From Antedon mediterranea (lineage: Eukaryota > Echinodermata > Crinoidea > Comatulida > Antedonidae): 64,000 nucleotides of DNA. Position numbers and translations under genes: made by a program. Shown piece by piece: positions 1 to 11,225 of the stretch. The notes beneath the pieces were generated by a model, which saw only the letters and a list, made by a program, of their open reading frames with translations, was not told the DNA's origin and searched no databases. Where the stretch lies: NCBI RefSeq assembly GCF_964355755.1, contig NC_092675.1, forward strand, positions 18,428,912 to 18,492,911. The letters run 5' to 3'. Position 1 is the stretch's first letter. Each line of letters starts with the position of its first letter.

Positions 1-2212
1 AATGGTATTTCACTAGAGACAATCGATTCGATTGTAGATAAAACATTGAAATTACTCTGTTTGAAGCATAAATTTGAAGTTCTTGAATTTCTATTTGTTT
101 TGCATTATCTATACTAAAACAACTACTGCGTATCGTGTTTGGGATAAAAGGTAACACATATACACTATTTAGTGGTGTTTAAATGAATAATTTTTAAAAT
201 GTTGATATCGTAATGTAAACAACCAATATTTAAGAGGTATTTGTCAATTTAGGTCTATGCTTATATTACACGAATACACTACGATGCAACGAGTTCTTTT
301 ACTCATGCTAGGCCTCTATTTCACAAAACTAGAAGCCAATATAGTAAGTCCTCACTACCACTAAACTACATCAACACACAACTGTACTGCATTTGATAGG
401 AAAACTCAACTAATGTTTAAACAATCCATTTACACAATTAAAGCATGATACATCGATAACATTTCATTCATTATAACGGATGGATACATGACTAAGTACG
501 GAGGTTCCCCGATGGGGGTTTTTTACTCGCATTCTTCCATCCATGACTGTTTTCATCGATTGCATTGATATGAAACAACATCGAATTAAATAACCACATT
601 CACTATCTAAATATCTATACATATTTGTTTGCGTTACATTATTCTGTATGCCACCATTTAATTCTTCCAAGATGAGTTCACTCTTCCCTGTCAAGTTTAA
701 GTACCATACGAATTAATTGATAACATACTTTTGACATGTTCACATAGTTACAATGTGCACATTTAAATTAACATTTCCGGATGAATGACAATATTATAGA
801 AAACATTAGTTATTGTTTTGTACTTATTGTATGACATATTATTAGCAGAACAGAGTATGCATTATACTAGACTATAATTTGCAAATTTCTAGGTTGTCTA
901 GTTTACTTTATAGTCTACTCTAGACAACCTTTAGTTTACAAACTCAAGCAAACACAAAGTTGACTAGTTGACACGCTTCGGCCAACAGAAGAACAAACTC
1001 CTAGTTTGTAGACAAAACTTGTTTGCTATTGTAGATTATAGTTGTCAAACCTCAGCAAACGGCAGAAACCATAAAGTTTGCAGAAGTCTATTCTAGCAAC
1101 CTTTAGTTTTCAAACTCGAGCAAATTCATAGTTTGCAAACTCGAGCAAACTCCTAGATTGCAGACAAATATTGTTTGCTAGTGTAGTCCAGTTGACAGAC
1201 AGTAAACGGCAGAAACCAAATAGAGGTACATTCTAGCAACCGTTAGTTTGAAAACTAGAGCAAACTCCTAGTTTGTAGACAACATTGTTTGCTGGTGTAG
1301 ACCAGTTGACAAACTTCAGTAAACGGGAGAAACCAAGTTTGCAGAGGTCTATTCTAGAAATATTTAGTTTGCAAACTCGAGAAAACTAAATCCTACTGTG
1401 TAGACAATGTTGTTTGCTAGTGTGAATATTGTCTTTAGGCTATTATCATCCGTGATATGTTAATGTTAAATATATTATTAATACATAAATTAGATTACAT
1501 TATCAATTCTATATAATGCATTTCCTAGGCTTATCGCCATCTATTTTTGAGAATTCATTCTGTCTACTCAGCACTGTGCTATATTTCTTTAATTTGGTAC
1601 ATTATAAATTCATTGCGTTTTGTCTAAAAATAGTGTTACTACACATTGATGTAATTGTTAATAATTGTACGTCCAACGTTTAATATCTTCACTTAGATGT
1701 TTCGGTATCAATAGAATTAACAGGCGGTATCATAAAAGGTGGCGCAGTCGTATGATGAACTTGCTCACCCGTGCCTACTTGACTCTTAACGCGCTCAAAT
1801 TTATCGTTCGGAATTAAAACGATTTCTGGATTTGAATTCAGCTTGTAGGCCTAATAGGCTACTTCGGCACGAAGCAAGCGATTGTTGGCAGTCGTGTAAT
1901 TATGAAGTTTGCAACAAACCAAGTATATTATAGAATAGCGCGAATGTCGACACAAAGCTAAACAGAGAATCATCTGGGTCATTTGAAAATATATCTGTAA
2001 GAATCACATGATTAACTTTTTATAATAGGTTCATCCCATCTCAACAAATTCTTGAAAAATGCATTTTTATGAAACTGGTTGTTAGTATATTACCATTTTA
2101 TTTAGTTTCTTTTACTTTGCTTAAAAGATTCACTCGAGTGATTCGTTTCTAAAGCTAATTCATAGTCTCTTATTATTTATTTGTAGGTAGTGCGGAAGGA
2201 GGTGGTTAAAGT
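1..2212. other. 5' flank of nAChR-A, no gene seen
   Basis: AT-rich sequence upstream of the first coding exon of nAChR-A. Apart from the repeat block at 886-1430 I see no open frame with recognisable protein content. A pyrimidine/AT tract ending in TTTATTTGTAG (2176-2186) could be the 3' splice site of an intron in the 5' untranslated region, 26 bases before the ATG. This is inference; no transcription start can be placed. Confidence 0.5.
886..1430. repeat. Degenerate tandem repeat, unit about 120-140 bp
   Basis: Three to four imperfect copies in a row, each with the order CTAGCAACC.TTAGTTTG, AAACTCGAGCAAACTCCTAG, TGTAGACAA.ATTGTTTGCT, GTGTAG.CCAGTTGAC and AGTAAACGG.AGAAACCA. Several copies contain the palindrome AGTTTGCAAACT. 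A related single copy in opposite orientation lies in the last intron of the same gene (10528-10618), so this is a dispersed family that became tandem here. It sits about 0.8 kb upstream of the nAChR-A start codon. Confidence 0.8.
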
Positions 2213-2264
2213 ATGGCGGCATATTATCTAGTGATGTCAACGGTCTTACTCCTATCTACAATAG
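2213..2264 (+). CDS. nAChR-A exon 1: signal peptide
   Basis: Encodes [17 protein letters not shown], a short hydrophobic signal peptide, and the first base of the next codon (phase 1). The donor is G|GTAAGT. Its 52-bp coding length equals that of exon 1 of nAChR-B. Confidence 0.88.
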
Positions 2265-5200
2265 GTAAGTCGACACGTTCAATCAATGATTGAATATCCA
2301 TAATTCATTAATGATTTATGATTATAACGGCATTTATATTACCTTTAATAATACCTTCACTTGTGTGTTGACCTTTTATGAGTAAAATAATTAAAAGGGC
2401 AATTGAATGTTTTTCTTATATTATTTGCATTGCCCTCATTACAAGTACAAGGATTTTTAATGCATTAATATAAAGCAATACGCTAACCTATATTTGAATA
2501 ATTGTATTATGGCCTATTGATAGATTATATTTATAAAAAAAGTATACACAAAGATTTGTGAGTGAGTGTGGCCGAGCGGTTAAGACAGTGGAAACGTAAT
2601 CCATAGCCATAACATCGGCAAGGGTTTGAGGCTAACTCGCTCCATGGTTCTGGTGGTAGAACAAGTCTTCTCGGATAGGGACTATACACCGTAGGTCCAG
2701 TGTACATCTGGCTCATGTGCACTTTAAAGAACCTATTACATCTTTCGAGACGAGTAGGGGGTTACCCCGGTGTACTAGTTCATACACACACACTGTCGTG
2801 AACAGACGTAATGGCGCCATAGTTGGCTGCCGATGACACGTTGGGACCCTTAGGGGAGAAGATTGTTGTTAAAAGTTGTAACATCTTAGTCCACAGCGCC
2901 TTTGATCACTTGTTGCTGGAATTGGCGCTTCACATATTCGTATATATAATATTTGTTGTATTGATTCTAATAATAATAATAATAATAATATTTCGCAAGT
3001 TATCCCGTTTCGACATTTTTGTTATTTGATACTTCACCAAAAAAAAAAAGTAGGCTTAAATATGAAGATATTTTACACCCAATAATGTTTCGATTTGTAC
3101 AAAGTAAAACCCACATTCCATCACTTGCTTTTTTCCCGAATATCGTTGTATTTTACATTTCCTTAAAATATCTTTAGTTTTCAAATGAAATTGTAGCTTA
3201 GCAGATATGCCAGGTAAGTATACTAATCCGTTATTACAAACATACAATAAATGATTAGTGATAGAATATGATTATAATTTGAGGATTATCAACATTTTGA
3301 ATTTCGTGTGATGAGGTGAAATGATACACATGAAATTGAGATCCTCCCGAGCGATGACGCACTTCTTTCTATAAACGTATTGAGTAATACCAATTGTTAA
3401 ACGTTAAAACATTTCTATTTAATACGCCATTTTTATAGTGTTTTATAAGAATTATATTCGATTCAGATCGGTTTAGATAATTCTTTACTGTATATTTCAG
3501 TGTATGCACAAAGCTTGACAACTGAGGCTAAACCATTTTTAGTCGAGTTAGTTTTCATCTTAACTAGGCATATGATATTGGGTCAGGGAGATTATAGAAA
3601 TTGGAATGAATATGGGTTATATAAAGTATGAACCATTATAATATTATTGCCTATATTGAATAATATTATATTACGTCATGTCATATTCAAATAAATAGGT
3701 CTATTGAAGTTCTGAGTCATCATTACATTTTTAAAAAATCGATATTTTTTTTTTTTAGAAATTAAAACAAAATAATCATGTGTCATTAATCTAGGCAAAA
3801 ATAAATCATGAGACATGGGATATTAGCCATGATTATTACATTACTTATACAATTACATATACAATACGACTCATTATTATTTATTACAAAAACTAGGCCT
3901 ATATAAATCATAAGACATAATATTAAAAACTAGGTCTATAAATTATAAGACATGTTATTAAAAACTAGGCCTAAACCACTCTTGATGACATAAATAAAAC
4001 TAGGGAAATCATGAGTTATAATTATAATTATATCATGTCTAAATTTGTGTTGTGTATTTATGGTTTGTTTATTAGCCAGTGCCACAACTAGTTAGGTAAA
4101 GGGTCAATGATAATGTCCATCGTGCATGTTCACTATTAAGTGTATCTATTAAAGATACAGATTACATACAGAAATCAATTTGCTGAAGTGTGGGACTTGA
4201 GTAAGAAAGAAAAACATTACGAGAATAAGTAATTCCCATTATGTTTTAATATACATCGTTATTGATTTTTGTAAATATTTTAACTTTGTTTGATCGGAGA
4301 TTGAAAATGCATTGACGATCTGTCTAAATCAGAAGGTATGTATTGATTGCGATAAGTGGAGGAGCTCTAGTTGTTATTGACACGGGTATCATTACTGACC
4401 CGCAGCCATTTCTAACAGAACACATCTTAAGTGAATTTGTCTAGGGAAATAAAACACATTTATGTATACGTTCAATTAAATTCGGCTCCATTATGATTCC
4501 ACAGAACAAGAATTTTGTATCGTATTTGCCCACTCATCGTTCGTCGATAGCGTTATTTTTTACTTCTCTTGCTTTTATAAAATCGATGACAACATCAATA
4601 CAATTAACTTAAAGAAGGAATATAAAATTGACTTATTTATTATTTAAATATAATACCCACCACGTGATCACATGAATACACATGTTGAATGTTAATAATA
4701 TCAATATTTTGTGCCTGGGAGTAAAATCCTTCATTAAAATATTTCTATTTTCAGTGAAAGCTATTCGATGCTATACATATTAAAGATACACTCACGCTTG
4801 TTCATTTTATGGAACGGAAGATGCAATTCTTAAGTTCGGTCTAAACTATCAAACTAGTTTGACAAAACAATGTGATGTGCCTAAATATGGTAGTGATATG
4901 CTTAAATATAAAGTGATATGACACCATCATGTCCATATATGGGCACATCACATTTTGTTGTCGCATACAGTTTGATGGTGTAGACAGATTTACTATACGA
5001 ATGTCCGTATTCTATTCCGTGAAACGGAACAAGTGTGATGTAGTTAAATATGATAATAAATAAACCATTATGGTCTATTTATTATGATAATAATAATACG
5101 TCATAACCAATTTAAAAAATAAATCAGTTTCTGTGGTACAAATGAGGTTTTAATTGACGCAACTTATATATCTAATTCCCATGCGATAGCACATTAACGA

Positions 5201-8200
5201 TCGTTTTAATTTATCATCATTCTGAGACATTTACGGGATTCGCTAAGTTCTCTTATCACCTAAAAGAATTATCCACAAAGGATATAACGACATACTAGTA
5301 ATGAATTCTAAACTTCTACGGCCTGTGCCTTTTAACACACAATAAACACATTTACTTAATATCGGACAATAATATAATTCAATCTTTTTGATTTCTTTTG
5401 ATTGGATTACAAATAAACAAAAACAATGCTACAAAATCTTCATGCGATATGAATTATACATATTTATAGAGATTGCTTATTATTCAAACTCAATTTCATA
5501 CAAGATTAAGTATTTCAACAGATTGATATGTAGGCCTAGACCTTCGACTTAATAATATGTATTGAAGCTATAGACCTTTACAACGGTGGCACACGTTACT
5601 ACACAGCGCGTCCATAAAATAAATATATAGACCACAAGCAGATACTAAATCAATCCAACATATACAACAAGGCCATATACATGGCTGCAGTCGCGTGCGC
5701 AAATTTGAATTAGTGTTTACCGACTGACCGACCGACCAACCGACATAGTGAGCTATAGAGTCACGTTGCACGCGACTAAAAACAATAACTAACCCACGTA
5801 TGTGTTTAACTTTAAAATGCGTTTATTAAACAAGGCCATACACACGGCTGCAGTCGCGTGCGCAAATTTATTTAGCGATCGACCTACCGACCGACATAGT
5901 GAGCTATAGAGTCGCGTTTGCAATATAAGAACCACTAATACATTTTAATATAATTTCACCGTAAGTAGTTTAATTTCGTTTTAATGTATTCTGTTTGTCG
6001 TCATAATTCAAATTACAGACCAAGGACATCACAGTGTGTAAACAATAAGGAAAACGAAACAACAAAACAACCATTTTCCCTTATACTGTACAAGTAACAT
6101 AATCAAACTTAAAAGTTGTGTCATGTGACATTATCAGGCTAATATTGACAGTTACCTTTGTAAATCTTCCATAATCATATTTAGTCGACTTACTTTTAAC
6201 CATTATTTACATTTACAATACTTGTACTGTATGAGAACTTGTGAGCAACGTATCCAGTAGGCCTACAGTTTAATCAGTAAACAAAAGCGAATCGGACCCA
6301 CGTGAATTTCTTCTTTTAATAGTCGCTTGTTGGTACTGTATCTACATTTGTTTCATGTTAGCTAACGTTTAATCTATCAGCACCGGATGAGATGATCTTA
6401 CACATTAGATGATGTAGTAAGAAATTTGCCTAATACTGGATAAATATTGCTATAAAGAGACTCAACACTGATAATCGGGTGTTTTAATCTATTATCTTCC
6501 TTCTAAACGAACATTTACATATTTCTTAATATTTGCATGTTTCTTTTGACAGATAATGTAGATTGTGACATTCGAAATCTTGTAAAACATCTTATGGAGG
6601 ATGAGGATCAGCCGTACAAATCATATATCAGACCAGTTAAAGATGAAAACACAACAAAAATCATCTCATACGAAATGCTTCCAAAGAATCTAATTACATT
6701 TGTAAGTATTCTATGAATAATATATATCAGAAATAGAATATATTAATTTAGTAATTCATCAAAGAAAGTTCACCAAAAGTAAGTGACATAAAACAAGCCA
6801 ATTGGCGATTACCAGGGCATATAGCAAGAAGGGAGGACAACAGATTGACAGAATGGCAGCCGAGAATCTTAGGTAAGACAAAAACGTAGATCAAGGGACG
6901 AAATCATATCTCATACAGAAACAACTTGCTTGGGTTAGGGTTAGAACAGAAGGGAACAGCAGAGGCTCGAGGAGGGCTATCCGACTGGAGATGATGTAAC
7001 CGAGATAAGGTAAGGTAACATTTAGTTATGGCATGTGGATTTAACAAAAGACTCCAGAGTACTTTGCTAAACTATATTTCCTTTTTGAATAAAAAAGATT
7101 TACTACAATTCTTATCTTAGACGTGGTTCCAGTAATTGTCATCTTCACACATATCGTGGAAACAAACATGCCAATGTTATCGACAACTATGAAGTTGCTA
7201 GTTTGTGATATGTCGGAATATTTTCATTTCATTTCAGTACATTTTTATTTATTTATTGACCGCTCTCGGAGTATGACATTTTACAATATGACACTTAATA
7301 ATAGTTGTTGTAATAGAGAAGTACAATATAGAGCATACTATACCCAACACTTTATCACAAATGAACTGAACCTACGCATTTTTAAAACAAAATAAGCTGA
7401 AATGTGGAGGTCTCATAACATCTGTTTGCTCTCCATCCTATTTCCAATTTTCCAGAATCCATTCCTGATCAATAAATATGTTATTTGATATTATCTATCA
7501 ACAATATAAATTGAAAAAAAACCACAAAGCTTCTCTGGATCCACGCAACGAATTCTATACTTCTTGTCATAAGCGTAAAGTAAAATGATCATATTTTGTT
7601 TATAAATAAATTTGTATACATTTATAATAGATTTTATTGTACGTAATCTTTATTAGAGAAGTTTGAAATGTATAAAGAAACAACACATTAACAATAAATT
7701 ATTGCTCGTTATGTAGTTAGGACAGTAACAAATTGGAGGTAAATGATTTTGTACGGTATTTTGAAACAAATTGAAAGAAAAGATACCGGTACAGTGTTCA
7801 TAATTGTACAGCCCATCGCATGCTATTCTAGTCCCAGCTGATTTAAATATAGCATCGTAAATGGCGTCACGCCTGGGACATCAAAGTGGTATGAATGAAT
7901 ATAGTTGATGTGATGATATATACAGCTGATAATTTCATGATGTTTGCGAACAGATACAGACCTACATTTATACGGCGATTTCCAGCGTTAAAATTAAATC
8001 GATACACGGTTTTGTTAATTCAATTTGAAATGCAATATTACACCATGTAAATTATAACAATAATTGAGAACCATAATCAATACAATTTCAGGAGGGGTTA
8101 ACAATCAAGTCACGAATGTTAACACTGTTAATTGACTTGCGTGATATGCTGTGTAAATTGGAGCTTTCTGCTGTACTTTCCGCAAAACGTACTACTACAC

Positions 8201-11200
8201 GAAATATAGTATACGACTAAAGTTAATTTAGCAGTTTTCAGTTTCCTTTTAGTTATACACATTTCAAACGTCTTGAAAATGAATCATGGTTTAAAAAAAA
8301 ATGTTAAAGTGTTGTATCCAATACACGAGCGGTACCATAGGCACAATACACACCCTGCAGATAGCAATCTTTCCCATGCATAACAAGATTATTTCGATAG
8401 TTAAGTTAAGTTAAACATATTTAGATTGTATACAGGCGATCTCTAACAATAGGCTTGAAATGCACAAGCATAACACTTGATCTAAATATAGGTAATATAG
8501 TAAATATAGAAAATATAGGTAAGGAAGTCGGTAATTTGTATCACTTATAATGATGTTTGATTAACCTATTATATATTGTGAAGAAGTTATTTTCTATTTT
8601 TAGGACGAAGTAAAGCAACAAATACGTTTACGTGTGTGGTTAAGACAGGTAGGTATATATCATTAAATGCTTCTCCAAATACTGAAACTGCTCAGCCAGC
8701 AATCTAAACATCATTGCAATAAATATGACACAATAGAAGGAGTAATACCTTTAATTTACGTACGTACTTGTCCCAACTGTACAAAGACCTGTGTTCATAT
8801 ATGTAAGTCCAAGTGATCCCATCAATCACTGTAGGACATTTGTCTATTTCGTCCCCAGCTTACCTGGATAAACCAACCTAAGCCTTTCCCCCTGAGATAA
8901 CAACAAATGTGAACACTCATGCTTTCTAATTGGCTGTGTTTTTTGTTCAAGCGTACCATCCTAAACAATCATTCTATTTTTTAGCATTGGGATGATGAAT
9001 TTTTGACTTGGAATCCAGCAGATTTCAATAATACAAATGAAATCAGGATTCCATCAACCAAAGTATGGAGACCAGATATTGTTCTATATAACAGGTATTA
9101 CAAATGTTCCCAAAAGAGCATGCTGTACGTGATTTGAAAACATGATGTAGTATGCATTGATAATGACATGTTTTATTGTTTACTATTCATATCACGAATT
9201 TAATAAAACTATTGTGCTGAAAGAATTTAGCTGATTCAATAATGTCTGCGTATAGAATTGATATTATTAACAGAAAAAACAAAATAGGCCTACTTATCAC
9301 ATTGACAGTCACAACACGTATTGTTTATGCTGATTAATTTAATAACTACAGAAACCGAAGCAAAGTCTCATGCGGTATCGTGTCTAGTGACAATAATCTG
9401 CAGTATCATGTCTTGTGACGACAACAGCACATACCATCACCAAACTCCTACATATTAACCTCACCCTCTAAATAATCTTTCACTATGAACAAACCCGAGG
9501 CTAGAGTCCGAATCCAGGTATACTGATTGGACAGCTGGATCACCAATCAGCTTGCTGCTAGAAAAAGTTAAAATGTAACCCTTTTGAAGAAGAAGAGGCT
9601 ATGGGATGAAGTTGCTGTCAGAAGACGCGAAACTACGTATATTGTCGTTAGATATGATACCGATTGTGCTCGGGTAAATTGTACTAGGTTGTAGAAATAA
9701 TCATTATTGCAGAAAGACAGTGACGAAATTGTCGTGTGATATTTTAAATTATGATCATTATTATTTACGATGATGACCTACTTAATTTAATATATATTTT
9801 GCCGTATATTTTCAGTGTCGACACGGATGGAACAAATGATCCACAACTTCCTGTAACAGTTTTAAGCAATGGCACCGTAGCATATAATACTCCGTATATA
9901 TTTGTCTTCTATTGTAAAGTAGACTTAACATTTTATCCTTTCGATATTCAATACTGCAACATGTCGTTTGGTTCATGGGCACATGATATAACTCAAGTTA
10001 ATCTAATCCCACCGAGTTTGTTCGGTGACACAGAACAGTACCAGGACAATGGCGAATGGAATCTACACAAAATGCCCATCACTCCAAAAGAAACTCTATT
10101 CAGCTGTTGTGAAAAACCATTCAAGATATTAATGTTCCATCTGAACTTAGAAAGGAAACCTGACTTTTATATATACAACTTAATTTTGCCATATGTATTA
10201 ATTTCAGTTATGTCTCTGTTAGCATTTTATTTGCCACCAGAATCAGGCGAGAAGATGAGTTTATCGATAACTGTTTTGTTATCTCTTATTGTCTTTAACC
10301 AGTTGGTCTTCCAAACAATACCCCGTGTCTCCGCAGAAAGTTTTCCCATTTTAGGTACGTAACAAGCTTAATATATTTTTATTTCCAACATTGTATATCC
10401 TTAGACCTAATCATTTCCAAAAATAATCAAAAGTATATTATGTTTATTAATGAGCATTTTGAAGAACCTAGCCTACACTAAACTTTACAAATTGTTTGTT
10501 ATAAAATTCGAAGGTTTCTCGAGTAAGAAAGGTTTGCAGTGTATACCTCTAAACAAACTCTACAGTGTTTCGAAGTGTGTCAACTGGTCTACACTAGCAA
10601 ACTTTGGGAAAATGTGCTTGACAAATGTTTCTTTACTTTGATTATTTCCATTTTGTATTTGTCTCCATTCACAGGAAAATATTTCATATGCATGATTGGT
10701 ATGGTATCAATGTCTGTGACAATGTCGGTGTTAAATTTACATGTGTACCACAGAGAACATGCTTGTATACCTATGCCAGAGTTTCTTCGATGGATTGTAT
10801 TCAGTGTGATGGCGAGACTTGTTGGAAAATGCAAACCGCATCAAGTTCCTCCTGCATTGACGACTGAATGGAAGGGATATCAAGCAGAAAAAGATGGTTT
10901 CGAACTTGAAGAACTCATGGATGATTTGGACTTCAAACCGGAAAGTATTTTAATGTCTACCAAGGGTGGAAATAATGATGGGTCTCCGCGGATAGATCGG
11001 ATGGAGCGGCATATGACAAGAATATCAAAGTTCACAGAGTATCTTGCGGCCAGGAAACGAAAGAAGGACAAAGATCAAGAGATTGCAAAAGAATGGAGAG
11101 ATGCATCGGCCGTGATCGATCGCACATTGTTGCTATCCTTTGCTCTAATCACTCTATGTTTACCAACATTCTTCCTTTTAGCCGCTAGAGGATTTTTTAG

Positions 11201-11225
11201 TTCTGAGGACAATGTAGATCATTGA
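2213..11225 (+). CDS. Nicotinic acetylcholine receptor alpha-type subunit (nAChR-A), complete, 6 exons
   Basis: Cys-loop ligand-gated cation channel subunit for the plasma membrane, expected to act as a pentamer. Exons 2213-2264, 6553-6701, 8604-8648, 8985-9094, 9816-10354 and 10675-11225 join in frame to 481 codons plus stop; every junction is GT-AG. An in-frame TAA two codons before the ATG supports the start. Visible features: signal peptide (about residues 1-17); loop D Trp84; loop [10 protein letters not shown] with Tyr117; Cys-loop Cys152-Cys166 with 13 residues between and FYPFD inside; loop B Trp173 in FGSWAHD; vicinal Cys216-Cys217, the alpha-subunit hallmark; M1-M3 (about 238-325); GEK before M2 (Glu264 at -1'), typical of cation selectivity; a roughly 120-residue cytoplasmic loop; M4 near the C terminus. 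Odd points: loop-C tyrosines are Phe214 and Phe221, and M2 reads VFNQLVF. The exact subtype is not recognisable. Family assignment is very secure. Confidence 0.96.
2558..2870 (+). mobile_element. tRNA-derived SINE, copy 1 (diverged)
   Basis: The head GTGAGTGAGTGTGGCCGAGC is a class II tRNA-like 5' end (box A TGGCCGAGCGGTTAAGA), followed by GGGTTTGAGGCTAACTC as a decayed box B. The body matches the copies at 15679 and 34718: CTCCATGGTTCTGGTGGTAG, CTTCTCGGATA, GTGCACTTTAAAGAACCTA and TCGAGACGAGTAGGGGGTTA. The 3' boundary is uncertain because the last 100 bases are very diverged. Confidence 0.8.
2965..2992 (+). repeat. (TAA)n microsatellite
   Basis: About eight uninterrupted AAT/TAA triplets downstream of SINE copy 1. 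It may be the decayed simple-repeat tail of that insertion, but continuity is not demonstrable. Confidence 0.8.
3885..4015. repeat. Imperfect tandem block with AAAACTAGGCCTA
   Basis: Three consecutive copies of a roughly 35-50 bp motif running AAAACTAGGCCTATA, then AATCATAAGACAT and ATTATTAAAAACTAGG. Two copies carry the octamer TAGGCCTA; the middle copy has TAGGTCTA. Confidence 0.65.
4841..4986. mobile_element. MITE-like foldback element, copy 1
   Basis: Arms CTATCAAACTAGTTTGAC then AATGTGATGTGCC.A.ATATGG (left), and CCATATATGGGCACATCACA then TTTGTTGTCGCATACAGTTTGATGG (right), are inverted complements with few mismatches around a short centre. A second copy lies at 20258-20384. It has no coding capacity. 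A target duplication was not resolved. Confidence 0.75.
5666..5783 (-). mobile_element. Short CGGT-rich element, copy 1
   Basis: On the minus strand it reads GTTTTTAGTCGCGTGC, then TATAGCTCACTATGTCGG, a degenerate (CGGT)n tract, TAAACACTAAT, GCGCACGCGACTGCAG and TATATGGCCTTGTT. The same order of blocks occurs at 5829-5927 and around 14181-15014. It has no coding capacity. The superfamily is unknown to me. Confidence 0.75.
5829..5927 (-). mobile_element. Short CGGT-rich element, copy 2
   Basis: A second copy in the same orientation 45 bp from copy 1. It shares AACAAGGCCATA, GGCTGCAGTCGCGTGCGCAA, ACCGACCGACATAGTGAGCT and ATAGAGTCGCG, with a shorter CGGT tract. The close spacing suggests local duplication or a single composite insertion. 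Confidence 0.7.
6553..6701 (+). CDS. nAChR-A exon 2: start of the ligand-binding domain
   Basis: 149 bp after TTCTTTTGACAG. It encodes the N-terminal helix and first strand, ending KNLITF before GTAAGT. The [12 protein letters not shown] segment corresponds to the family's 'Y..IRPV' motif. Enters in phase 1 and leaves in phase 0. Confidence 0.92.
6702..8603. other. nAChR-A intron 2 (1.9 kb)
   Basis: Phase-0 intron. Except for the LINE relic at 6778-7015 I see only AT-rich sequence without recognisable repeats or coding content. Confidence 0.7.
6778..7015 (+). pseudogene. Relic of a LINE reverse-transcriptase C terminus
   Basis: Conceptual translation shows [20 protein letters not shown] and, after a stop, [12 protein letters not shown]. 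This resembles the 'W.GH.AR..DNR.T..W.PR...R' tail that follows the reverse transcriptase in several non-LTR retrotransposons. It has stops and a frame change, no RT motifs upstream, and is clearly dead and 5'-truncated. Confidence 0.6.
8604..8648 (+). CDS. nAChR-A exon 3: 45-bp micro-exon
   Basis: Encodes [15 protein letters not shown], the strand ahead of loop D ('..WL.Q.W.D' in the family). The 45-bp length and phase 0 on both sides are typical of nAChR genes and match the paralogue. Confidence 0.93.
8649..8984. other. nAChR-A intron 3 (336 bp)
   Basis: Phase-0 intron between the 45-bp micro-exon and the loop D/A exon. Nothing else seen. Confidence 0.8.
8985..9094 (+). CDS. nAChR-A exon 4: loops D and A
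   Basis: 110 bp. Begins [11 protein letters not shown] (Trp84 of loop D, the Torpedo Trp55 equivalent) and ends WRPDIVLYN (loop A, Tyr117, the Tyr93 equivalent). Leaves in phase 2 at AACAG|GTATTA. Confidence 0.95.
9095..9815. other. nAChR-A intron 4 (721 bp)
   Basis: Phase-2 intron. No repeat or RNA gene recognised. Confidence 0.75.
9816..10354 (+). CDS. nAChR-A exon 5: Cys-loop, loops B and C, M1, M2
   Basis: 539 bp after TATTTTCAG. Holds the Cys-loop, Trp173 of loop B, the CC pair of loop C, M1 ([18 protein letters not shown]) and the pore helix M2. The open frame extends upstream into the intron to an ATG at 9751, but conservation with the paralogue and the splice phase put the exon start at 9816. 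Leaves in phase 1 at TTTTAG|GTACGT. Confidence 0.96.
10355..10674. other. nAChR-A intron 5 (320 bp)
   Basis: Phase-1 intron splitting the codon for Gly299, just before M3. It contains the inverted copy of the upstream repeat family at 10528-10618. Confidence 0.8.
10528..10618 (-). repeat. Single inverted copy of the 886-1430 repeat family
   Basis: Its minus strand reads AAGTTTGCTAGTGTAGACCA then GTTGACACACTTCG, nearly the same as GTTTGCTGGTGTAGACCAGT and TGACAAACTTCAG in the upstream tandem block. The match continues patchily through AGAGGT and AACTCGAG-like ends. Confidence 0.65.
10675..11225 (+). CDS. nAChR-A exon 6: M3, cytoplasmic loop, M4, stop
   Basis: 551 bp after CTCCATTCACAG. Starts [20 protein letters not shown] (M3), continues with the variable charged cytoplasmic loop including an amphipathic segment before [11 protein letters not shown], then M4 ([20 protein letters not shown]) and ends [11 protein letters not shown]. 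Confidence 0.95.

Larger units (their letters stand above)
2265..6552. other. nAChR-A intron 1 (4.3 kb), repeat-rich
   Basis: Phase-1 intron separating the signal-peptide exon from the ligand-binding domain. It holds a SINE copy, a (TAA)n run, a short tandem block with TAGGCCTA, a MITE-like foldback and two CGGT-rich elements, each listed separately. No coding content is recognised in the rest. Confidence 0.8.

Noticed and set aside
2571-2650. tRNA gene call at the SINE heads (also 15,688, 34,727, 61,870)
   Set aside because: Box A and B are present, but the heads continue into a shared non-tRNA body and carry a SINE target duplication; no intact anticodon arm could be confirmed.
9751-9815. 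N-terminal extension of the nAChR-A exon 5 frame to the ATG at 9751
   Set aside because: The extension lies upstream of a clear TATTTTCAG acceptor, is AT-only in character, and is absent from the paralogue.
10450-10834. Small frames over nAChR-A intron 5 and exon 6 in other phases or strands
   Set aside because: They are shadows of the real exon 6 and intron sequence; the M3-M4 frame is the conserved one.
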